DNA of 64,000 nt, taken from positions 1,747,001-1,811,000 of the forward strand of contig JABTUZ010000001.1 in the NCBI GenBank assembly GCA_015075105.1, written 5' to 3'. A program made the translations under genes and the position numbers. The notes below the pieces were generated by a model. It was not told where the DNA came from. It was given only the letters and a program-made list of their open reading frames with translations, and ran no database searches. This document shows positions 18,300-25,587 of this stretch, in pieces; the first letter of the stretch is position 1; the number at the start of each line of letters is the position of its first letter. This DNA is from Leptospiraceae bacterium (GTDB taxonomy: Bacteria > Spirochaetota > Leptospiria > Leptospirales > Leptospiraceae).

Positions 18300-19996
18300 C
18301 TGCCTTCCTCTTCACTTAGCCATGTTCTAATTAACTGTGCAACATCTTCAGGCTTTTCCTTAGACAAGTTAATCGCATTTTCGAGAAGTTCTCTACGGAG
18401 TTTTTCATCTAAAGATAGCTCTACCTCAGCCCCCCCTTCCTCCATTACTCGAAGAGCTGCCTCTCTCATCATCTGTTGTTGAGCTGCAAGTTCTTCTTCA
18501 CGTAATCTTCTTCTTCGAGCCATTTCTTTTTTAATAGTTCTGTATAGTAGCACAACCAATACAAGGACAATCAAAATGATAAGTGATGCCACAATCATAT
18601 TTCTCATGGCTCTTTGCTTTGCAAATTCTGCATCTTCTTGAGCAAACTGTAAAGTTCTATCTCTTGGGATTGTAATTACGCTAATCTGATCTCCACGAGC
18701 TTTATCTAAAGTGACTGCTGCTTCTAAATTTTTCTTTATTAATCTCAGTTCATCATCAGTAACAGGATGGTAGGTTCGATCAAATCCAGTCCCGTCTGCT
18801 TTTTCTTTTTTAGTCCAAACCCCGTCTATTACAACAGACAAAGAAACTTTCTCGATCTTCCAAGGTTGCTTTTGAACATCACGAACTCTTCTGTTGAATT
18901 CATAATTGTTAATGTTTTCATTTTTTGTATATTCTGCTTTCTGGTAATCTGTATCTTTATACCCTGGAGGCAGGTTGGGCTCAGTTCCTGCGGGCCCATC
19001 TGGTGTAAATCCCTTGCCTGCAAATTTTTCAGAAGTTTCTTTAGACGATACTTTTAATGAATAGCCATCCACTAATTTTAACTCAGAGTATGGTGTATTT
19101 GGATCATCCGGTATGGCTACTACAGGGGAGACTGAATTGTCTTTAAATGTTTCTTTGTCCCAATTCAATACATACTCAAACCTTGTAATATCCACTCGAT
19201 CCTCACCGCCAAGACTCCACCTTAAAGTATTTCTAATATCTATTAATCTTTTTACTCTCTGCTCTTCTTCTATCCTGAGTTTTTCTTGAACAATCCTCAA
19301 TTCAAGTTTTTCTTTTTCTAAGTCTTCTTCAAAATCACTGATGATCTTTCCATCGGCATCAGCAACACTTACATTCTCTAACTTTAATTTCGGAACAGCT
19401 CTCGCTACAAGATTTACAATTCCCTTAACTTCCTTTTTGGACAGAGAGTCTACCCCCGGAATAAAATGGAGTATCACTGAGGCTTTGACTGGAGACTGAT
19501 TATTTTCAAATAGCTCCGCATCTGGAAAGGCAATATTTACATCTGCCTTCTCTATTGACCGCAAAGTCATTAAAGATTTCTCTATTGCACCTTTTAAGGC
19601 TCGGTATTTTTTTATGTCTTTGTCAAACTGGGTTTCAGTGAATTTTTCTATATCAAACAATTCCCATCCTTGAACACCTGCAGGAATTAAATTTTCCTGA
19701 GCGAGTCTTGTTATAATTTCTTGCCTCTTGTCGGATTCAACACTAATGATTGAAGTATCGCTCGCTGAATACTTAAACCCCATAGCATCCAATTTCTTCG
19801 TTATCTCAGAGAAATCTTTGGCTGGGAGGTCTTTAAATAATATCACGGAATTCTTTTGAAGAGATATACTGGACAATATAATCACCGCAACAATTATCAC
19901 GCCAAATACTGTTCCAAGTATGATCTTTTTCGTACTATCAATTTTATTCAGTAGAGTTTTAATTTGTTCTAAAATTCGTTGTAGCTGTTCAGGCAT
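18296..19996 (-). CDS. fliF: Flagellar MS-ring protein FliF
   Basis: 566 residues. Two membrane helices (about 23-45 and 445-470) flank the periplasmic ring-building motifs; RBM1/2 includes [20 protein letters not shown] and LPAGVQG-like [12 protein letters not shown], and RBM3 includes ADVNIAFPD and [10 protein letters not shown]. The cytoplasmic tail (about 471-566) should bind FliG. First gene of the operon; GAGG precedes the ATG and a 15-bp palindrome lies 18 bases upstream. Founding structure of the motor. Confidence 0.96.
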   Translation of the reverse strand: MPEQLQRILEQIKTLLNKIDSTKKIILGTVFGVIIVAVIILSSISLQKNSVILFKDLPAKDFSEITKKLDAMGFKYSASDTSIISVESDKRQEIITRLAQENLIPAGVQGWELFDIEKFTETQFDKDIKKYRALKGAIEKSLMTLRSIEKADVNIAFPDAELFENNQSPVKASVILHFIPGVDSLSKKEVKGIVNLVARAVPKLKLENVSVADADGKIISDFEEDLEKEKLELRIVQEKLRIEEEQRVKRLIDIRNTLRWSLGGEDRVDITRFEYVLNWDKETFKDNSVSPVVAIPDDPNTPYSELKLVDGYSLKVSSKETSEKFAGKGFTPDGPAGTEPNLPPGYKDTDYQKAEYTKNENINNYEFNRRVRDVQKQPWKIEKVSLSVVIDGVWTKKEKADGTGFDRTYHPVTDDELRLIKKNLEAAVTLDKARGDQISVITIPRDRTLQFAQEDAEFAKQRAMRNMIVASLIILIVLVLVVLLYRTIKKEMARRRRLREEELAAQQQMMREAALRVMEEGGAEVELSLDEKLRRELLENAINLSKEKPEDVAQLIRTWLSEEEGS

Positions 19997-20013
19997 ATTT
20001 TCCTCAGATCGAA

Positions 20014-20028
20014 ATTATGTGACATAAT
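20014..20028. promoter_or_regulatory. Palindrome in the fliF 5' region
   Basis: ATTATGTGACATAAT is a perfect dyad around a central base, 18 bases before the fliF ATG, in the 112-base space between fliF and the end of the DUF1564 gene. It could be an operator of the flagellar operon, and the TGT-N-ACA core resembles several regulator half-sites. It overlaps the expected leader, so an RNA hairpin is also possible. Confidence 0.4.
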
Positions 20029-20108
20029 ATTATTTACGGCTAAATAGTACAAACTTTTTTTTGATTTTTCCGATTTTTTTTGTTTTTTTTCGTCGGGGTT
20101 GTTTTCTT

Positions 20109-20537
20109 CTATTCGTCGGGTTTATGTCGTTTTAGTCTATTATATCGGGTAGTTTTTCTCTTGGAGAGGTAAGCTCCCCCCGCAATCGTGGTTACCGGGG
20201 TGGGAACTCCATTCTCGAAGAATCTGGTGGGGAGAATTATGTCCCATTCGGCAAGGTCAAGCACCAATAAAAGTGTAAAAAGAGCGGTCTTTGTGGTACC
20301 AAGCCAATCTGCAAGAATGCCAAGCTCAATCCAGTCCTCGTTATTCGGGGTAAAATTCTTCTTCTGCAAATTCTGTCCGACTTCTTGGTAAGCCTTTTTC
20401 ACTCTATCCATCTTCTCAAAAGTCCCCCAAAGAATCACGTTTCTGTATCTGTTCAGCAATGCGTGCAAATATTTTCGTCTCGAAAAACCCGTTGTTCTTC
20501 TATTGAACTCGTCCATATATTTTGCTGGAACAAGCAA
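20109..20537 (-). CDS. DUF1564 family protein, copy 1 (N-terminal frameshift)
   Basis: 142 codons from a TTG. Clearly a paralogue of the gene at 49525-49989, sharing NLQKKNF.P...DWIELG, LADWLGTTKTALFTLLLVLD and the basic end YLSKRKTTRYNRL. DUF1564 is a multicopy family typical of Leptospira with unknown function. The segment DWIELGILADWLGTTKTALF looks like a helix-turn-helix and the C-terminus is basic, so DNA binding is plausible. The proper start is probably the ATG at 20572 with AAGGAG upstream; that frame (MNPKN..) ends after six codons, and adding one A in the A5 run at 20559-20563 restores a 154-residue protein aligned to copy 2. It is followed upstream by repeat array A. Confidence 0.75.
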   Translation of the reverse strand: MLVPAKYMDEFNRRTTGFSRRKYLHALLNRYRNVILWGTFEKMDRVKKAYQEVGQNLQKKNFTPNNEDWIELGILADWLGTTKTALFTLLLVLDLAEWDIILPTRFFENGVPTPVTTIAGGAYLSKRKTTRYNRLKRHKPDE

Positions 20538-20649
20538 GCTCGATTGTGTTTCTACATATTTTTAGGATTCATAATTTCTCCTTAAGTAAATTTTTCTACT
20601 CTCCTTTATATAAAAAGCTAGCTTTAGAAAAAATTTTGCAATTTTGGAA

Positions 20650-21064
20650 AATTTTTAGCTTATAGAAAAGTCCCAAATCTGCACTAAACGCGAAATCTTT
20701 TTTTAATCCCCCCAAAAAGTGGAGTTCCCACATTTTTGCATACAAAGTGAAAAATCTGTACTAAATGCGAAATTTCAAAAACTCTACTAAAGCTCAAAAC
20801 CTCATCCTATAAGATGAACCTATTTGCAAAGATTCTACCTCTACGATTTCCGACCTCAGACTTGAGGCATCAGTCCTCTGAATTGGAGATCCCACATTTT
20901 CGCACGAAAAGTGTAAAATCTGCACTAAACGCGAAATACTATAAACTATACTAAAAATCAAAACCTCTATCGTAAAAGATAAACCTATTAGAGAAAGATT
21001 TCCAACTCCACTATTCCAGTCTTCAGACCTCAGTCATCAGTCCTCCGAATTGGAGTTCCCGTTT
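20650..21064. repeat. Dispersed modular repeat, array A (two tandem ~165-bp units)
   Basis: Non-coding array directly 5' of DUF1564 copy 1. The boundary motif GGAGTTCCCACA or a variant recurs at 20721, 20885 and 21052, giving units of 164 and 167 bases. Each unit has, in order: the boundary, a short hairpin, CTGCACTAAACGCGAAA or a variant, an A-rich stretch, and a T/C/A/G tract with TCAG every 7 bases, ending CCTCYGAATTGGAG. The lead segment (TTTTTAGCTT...GAAAAGTCC) is shared with array C. Also related to B (23931) and D (58695, inverted). Confidence 0.85.
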
Positions 21065-21094
21065 AAAATGCAGTCCTCCGGATAACTGCATTTT
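21065..21094. terminator. Stem-loop with T-run after array A
   Basis: AAAATGCAGT, a 10-base loop, then ACTGCATTTT: a 10-bp stem followed by more T on the plus strand, as in a rho-independent terminator. No plus-strand gene ends here, so it may instead end a transcript of the repeat array or be part of the element. From here to 21548 I see no gene: the stretch is A/T-rich, with a TATTT pentamer run near 21444-21461 and a weak hairpin near 21208-21232. Confidence 0.4.
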
Positions 21095-21548
21095 TCACTA
21101 CTACTGAATTTGTAGGAATTGAAGTTTTATTTTATATTTGCTCTATAAGATTCGATTGTGCTTACTGATAACACAAATTTTATATCCGCTTAACACCTCG
21201 GTAAGCAACGAATTTTTTTGCCTAATTCGTTAAAAAAAACTCAAGGCTCGATATTGCTATTTGAAAAATTTAATGGCTGTTGCTAAGATTCCAGTCTGAG
21301 CGATGATAAGTCCGGTTGTTCAACCAATAGTCCACCCCAGATTTTCTGACTTATTTTGTTCCAATTTAAGTTCAAGGTTTGGATTTTATAAGAATCTATT
21401 TCGATAATTATTACTTTAACTTTCCATATAGATGATCAGTATTTTATTTTATTTTATTTCAAATTGAAACCGAAGTTAAGCTAAAAATTTAAAACGAGAT
21501 TAGGTCTGGTAAAATCGGCTGAAAATACTTAAGAGTAAGGCTGAATCT

Positions 21549-21785
21549 ATGAAGAAAAGTTCACTTGCAAACTTGTCACTACAAATCAACAGAGCCAAGT
21601 CTTCAATCTATTTAAAAATTGTTGCACCCGAATACATAATCGTAAACTTACAAAATACAACTTTCAAATACCATTCCGATCCAGCCAATGAGAAATACTC
21701 ATTTACAAAAAATTCAAAAGATGGGATTTTTACTTCTAAAGAAATTTCTGAAATTTATTTTCGATTGGAAGATTTTTTGAAATAG
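21549..21785 (+). CDS. Small hypothetical protein
   Basis: 78 residues, starts MKKSSLANLSLQ, ends FRLEDFLK. No signal peptide or membrane helix. Composition is normal for this genome, and AAGG lies about 9 bases before the ATG, which is modest support. No family recognised. It lies between repeat array A and the FG-GAP lipoprotein gene, in a region that looks recently rearranged, so it may be an accessory gene or a remnant. Confidence 0.45.
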   Translation: MKKSSLANLSLQINRAKSSIYLKIVAPEYIIVNLQNTTFKYHSDPANEKYSFTKNSKDGIFTSKEISEIYFRLEDFLK

Positions 21786-21992
21786 CGGTTAAAAATTAAC
21801 TTATTAAAAATTTTAATGAAATTATTTCCTACTTTTTTATAAAATCTTGACAATTAATAATGAACTTTCAAAAATTGGTAAACGAAGTCTTATAACAAAA
21901 TTGCTTTTGAAAAAAAGTACGCATACTGCCGGTATCAAATTTTGATCCAGTTGGGAAAAACTTTATTATTCAACAAGCAAAAAGGAGATGAT

Positions 21993-23650
21993 ATGATCTT
22001 TTTCAAACAAACAAACAGACAGACAGACAAAAGGGCTTAATTCAACGTGTTAATTTTACAACACTAATTATTTTTTTTACGATTTCCGCACTTCTTTTTA
22101 ACTTCTCCTCCTGTAATCTCATTTCTAAGAAAAAAAAAGATATACCTCCCTTTTGGATTTTACTGTTGTCCGGCAGTGGGGGCGGTGGAACAACCACCTG
22201 CACTTCAGCCCAGGCAAACATTACGAATATCAAAGACAAACGCATTGTGGAAACTGGGTTCATGATCGGTACTGCCGAATCAGGCACTACCAAGATCGAA
22301 GTGAGTATCGATAGCGGAACCTACGCATCAGCAACCGGAACCTCAAGCTAGAGTTACAAACTGCCGAGCGGCAGTTCTACCTGGAAGCAAAATAGCTCAC
22401 ATACTTTGAAAATCAAAGCGACTCTTTCCAGCGGAACCTGTGAAACCACGGCAATTACTGTGAGAAAGGGCACAAACAAGGACATCAATGGTGATGGGTA
22501 CGCGGATCTGGTAACGGGGGCTTATAATCGTAATTCTGCAGCAGGGGCAGTTTATATATTTCACTCAGCTGGAAGTTCTGGGGTAACCATCACTGCTGCC
22601 GCATCGGCAACCACAACTATTGTTGGTTCGGCTGCAAGTGATCAATTTGGCAATTCCGTTGCCACGGGTGATATGAACGGGGATGGCTACGCCGATGTTA
22701 TTGTTGGTGCAAGAAATCGTAATGGTACTGCCGGAGTTGCCTATATATTTCATTCGGCTGGAAGTTCCGGTGTGACAATCACAGCTGCCGGTTCGGCAAG
22801 CACAATTATTTCTGGCACGGCTGCAAGCGATCAATTTGGCTATTCGGTTGCAGCGGGAGATATAAACGGCGATGGCTATGCCGATATGATCGTGGGTGCT
22901 TACACACGTAATGCTGGTGCCGGGGTAAGCCAGGGAGTTGCCTATATATTTCACTCAGCTGGAAGTTCTGGGGTAACCATCACTGCTGCCGCATCGGCAA
23001 CCACTATCATCGCGGGGACATCTGCAAGTGATGCTTTTGGTGGTTCTGTTGCCACGGGTGATGTGAACGGGGACGGCTACGCCGATGTGATCGTGGGTGC
23101 AAGAGGCTTTAGTGCTGGGTCAAATCAAGGACGTGGCTATATTTTTCATTAAACTGGAAGCTCTGGGGTATCCATTACAACCGCCGCTTCGGCAACCACT
23201 ATCATTTCTGGCACGACCGCATCTGATAACTTCTGTTTTTCCGTTACCACGGGGGATGTAAACGGTGATGGCTATGCTGATGTGGTCATTGGTGCGTATG
23301 GGCGAAATGCAGGAGCAGGAGCTGCCCAAGGAGTTGTTTATGTTTTTCATTCGGCTGGAAGTTCTGGTGTAACCATCACCGCGGCCGCATCGGCAAGCAC
23401 TATTATAGCCGGCACATCCTCAAGTGATACTTTTAGCTACTCTGTTTCCATGGGAGATGTAAATGGTGATGGCTACGCTGATGTGACAGTGGGAGCTTAT
23501 GCCCGTAATGCTGGCATAGTAGGTCAAGGAGTAGCCTATATTTTTCACTCAACTGGAAGTTCAGGGGTAACCACTACGGCCGCCACATCAGCAAACAGCA
23601 CAATAATCGGAACATCTACAAATGATTATTTCGGCTTTTCTGTATTTTAA
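21993..23650 (+). pseudogene. FG-GAP repeat (integrin alpha-like beta-propeller) lipoprotein, interrupted and out of frame
   Basis: From the ATG at 21993 (good AAAGGAG site) only 15 codons are open. The real protein frame begins within the next bases: a hydrophobic signal TTLIIFFTISALLFNFSSC with lipobox Cys at 22112-22114, then a Gly-rich spacer, then six FG-GAP blades with DxNGDGYAD calcium loops and HSAGSSGVTIT linkers, and a cut-off seventh. The ATG frame would join it if the tetranucleotide tract at 22005-22028 gained one unit. The lipoprotein frame is also broken by TAG at 22349 (expected Trp) and TAA at 23150 (TCA to TAA). About half G+C in the propeller, unlike its neighbours. Probable surface adhesin-like protein, now inactive. 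Confidence 0.8.
22005..22028 (+). repeat. Tetranucleotide tract in the 5' coding region
   Basis: (AAAC)x3 followed by (AGAC)x3, starting 12 bases after the ATG at 21993. One added unit (+4) or two lost units (-8) would fuse the start codon to the lipoprotein signal peptide frame. This is the layout of slipped-strand phase-variable genes. Confidence 0.75.
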
Positions 23651-23930
23651 GGTCGGAATAGAGAAAAATATTTGTGATAATATAAGTATATTGTAAGTGA
23701 AGAAGCTGGTGAATGGCAACTTTTAGGAGGACTGCCTTCAATAATATTAAGGTTTCTTAAATTCATAACCACTTCGTAATCAGTGTACTTGCCTGAAGAT
23801 TTGCTACACTCAAGTGGGAACACCTCTTTTTTAGTGAGGTTTTTCAATTTATAGTTTTTTTTACTTGAATTAAAACTTTATTCCTCCTATCACCTGCCCT
23901 TTGCCTATTGCGACATAGAGCTATAATTTT
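23651..23930. other. Spacer after the FG-GAP gene; no supported gene
   Basis: A 66-codon minus-strand frame from a TTG (23847) to 23647 exists, but it has no ribosome site at the start and no recognisable domain. A good AGGAGG sequence is read on the minus strand near 23884-23889 but no start codon follows at the right distance. The segment near 23888-23915 resembles the sequence found before array C (CCTGCCCT context), suggesting the repeat element once carried more DNA here. Confidence 0.35.
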
Positions 23931-24166
23931 ACAGAAAAAGTCCTAAATCTGCACTAAATGCGTAATCTCTTGAAATCCCCCAAAAAAGTGGAGTTCCCAC
24001 ATTTGTGCAGAAAAGGTGAACAATTGGTATAAAACATACACTTTACTGAAAAGAGTGGAGATCCCACATTTTTGCACGAAAAGTGCAAAAACTGCACTAA
24101 ACGCGAAATACTAAAAACTCTACTAAAGATCAAAACCACTATCTAAAAAGGAAATCTAATTGAAAA
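23931..24166. repeat. Dispersed modular repeat, array B
   Basis: Same orientation as array A. Begins with the lead segment ACAGAAAAAGTCCTAAATC and has boundary motifs at 23990 and 24057, spacing 67 bases, followed by the hairpin TTTTTGCAC-gaaaa-GTGCAAAAA, CTGCACTAAACGCGAAA and the A-rich segment ending ATCTAATTGAAAAAAAATC. The array stops five bases before the MBOAT stop codon. It lacks the 7-base periodic tract. A and B together flank the FG-GAP segment as direct repeats. Confidence 0.8.
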
Positions 24167-24170
24167 AAAA

Positions 24171-25580
24171 TCAAAATTGAAAATAGAAAAATTCTCTATG
24201 TTCAAAAACACCAAACAAACTAAATTGCACTGAAAACAAAATAATTAGGCTAATTAGAACCAATGGATGAAGGGATTTAAAATTTAAAATCTCCATTTCT
24301 TTTTTATACAATTGGAAAGATTGCACTACGATAATCGGAGAAATAAAAAAAATAATCTTCAAAAATAAAGAAAGGCTAAAATAAATTCCACTAAGATTTG
24401 TTAAAATTCTCTCCAAGTGAAATAAATTTTCTACTCTAAATAATAACAGCCCAAGAGCAAAAAGCCAAAAGGTCAGAAAGACTCCCACGTATTTAGTAAA
24501 TTTCTGAACAAAATTAGGAATACTTTTAAAATAAGTTGAAGCGTACCGAAAAAGCAGATTGTACAATACAATTTGAATACCACAATAAAAACCCCATATT
24601 AGATACCCATAGGTTGCCCCATGCCAAAGTCCACCAATTACCCAAACTATAATCAAATTGATATTTTGTCTAAATAAACCGATTCGATTTCCACCCAATG
24701 GAATATACAAATAATCCCTCAACCACGTCGATAAAGAAATATGCCATCTCTTCCAAAATTCAGATGGGTTAGAAGATATAAATGGAATTAAAAAATTATG
24801 CGATAGGCGAAATCCCATCATCTTTGCGAGTCCCCTTGCTGCATCAGTATATCCACTAAAATCTGCATACACTTGAAAGGCAAAACAAAATGCAGAATAA
24901 TAAATCATTCCCTCTGGAATTTGGTTGTTAGGATCAAGGCTTGCATTTACAAATCCTGAAAGGTTGTCTGCAACAAACACTTTTTTAAAAATTCCCCAAA
25001 CGAAAAGTATTCCCCCTGAATAAAAATTATAAAAATTTAATTTTCTTTCTTCTTCAATTTGTGGAATTAAATTTTCTGCTCGTTCAATTGGCCCAGCTAA
25101 CAGAAGAGGAAAAAATAAATCGTAGATGCTAAAAGTAATAATGCTGTTGGTAGGGAGTATTCTATTTTTATATACATCAACAATATAACTTATATTATGA
25201 AATGTGTAGAATGAAATTCCAACTGGCAAAACTATACTTAGAATTGGAATTGGCTTAGCTTGCCCGATTGCTAAGAATACATCGTTAAATACATGGCTCA
25301 AAAATAGAGTGTATTTAAAGATTATTAAAATAAGTAAATTCACTACAATCCCAAATACTAAAAAATGTTTTTTGACATTCGAGATAGAAATTTTCTTTCC
25401 AAGATAGAAATTGAATATAATAGAAAATAAAAGAAGAAAACTCATCTTAACATCCCAGAAGGAATAAAAAATCCATCCGCCAACAAGAAGCAAGATATTT
25501 TGAATTCTACACTTTGCGGAAATATAAGCTACATATAAAATTATAAAAAATATAAGAAAATGAACTGAATTGAAAAGCAT
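24171..25580 (-). CDS. MBOAT family membrane O-acyltransferase
   Basis: 469 residues, about 10-12 membrane helices. Resembles AlgI and DltB-type enzymes that move acyl groups across the membrane to polysaccharides. Family blocks: LPVGISFYTFHNISYIVDVYK, LLAGPIERAENLIPQ, QVYADFSGYTDAARGLAKMMGF, FWKRWHISLSTWLRDYLYIP and IGGLWHGATYGYLIWG with the catalytic histidine. No AlgJ/AlgX-like partner is adjacent. It is the last gene of the long minus-strand run, 7 bases after the GAF protein gene. The acylated substrate is unknown. Confidence 0.9.
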   Translation of the reverse strand: MLFNSVHFLIFFIILYVAYISAKCRIQNILLLVGGWIFYSFWDVKMSFLLLFSIIFNFYLGKKISISNVKKHFLVFGIVVNLLILIIFKYTLFLSHVFNDVFLAIGQAKPIPILSIVLPVGISFYTFHNISYIVDVYKNRILPTNSIITFSIYDLFFPLLLAGPIERAENLIPQIEEERKLNFYNFYSGGILFVWGIFKKVFVADNLSGFVNASLDPNNQIPEGMIYYSAFCFAFQVYADFSGYTDAARGLAKMMGFRLSHNFLIPFISSNPSEFWKRWHISLSTWLRDYLYIPLGGNRIGLFRQNINLIIVWVIGGLWHGATYGYLIWGFYCGIQIVLYNLLFRYASTYFKSIPNFVQKFTKYVGVFLTFWLFALGLLLFRVENLFHLERILTNLSGIYFSLSLFLKIIFFISPIIVVQSFQLYKKEMEILNFKSLHPLVLISLIILFSVQFSLFGVFEHREFFYFQF

Positions 25581-25587
25581 CCCTTTT

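Noticed and set aside
20721-21064. Repeats A as a CRISPR array
   Set aside because: Units are 164-167 or 67 bases, the repeated part is long and divergent, no unique 30-40-base spacers alternate with a constant repeat, and no cas gene is nearby.
21180-21260. attC-like integron site (GCCTAATTCGTT near a TAAGCAACG block)
   Set aside because: Core sequences are incomplete, pairing arms are short and no integrase or cassette array is present.
23647-23847. 66-codon minus-strand frame after the FG-GAP gene
   Set aside because: TTG start without ribosome site and no recognisable domain; kept only as a note in the spacer entry.
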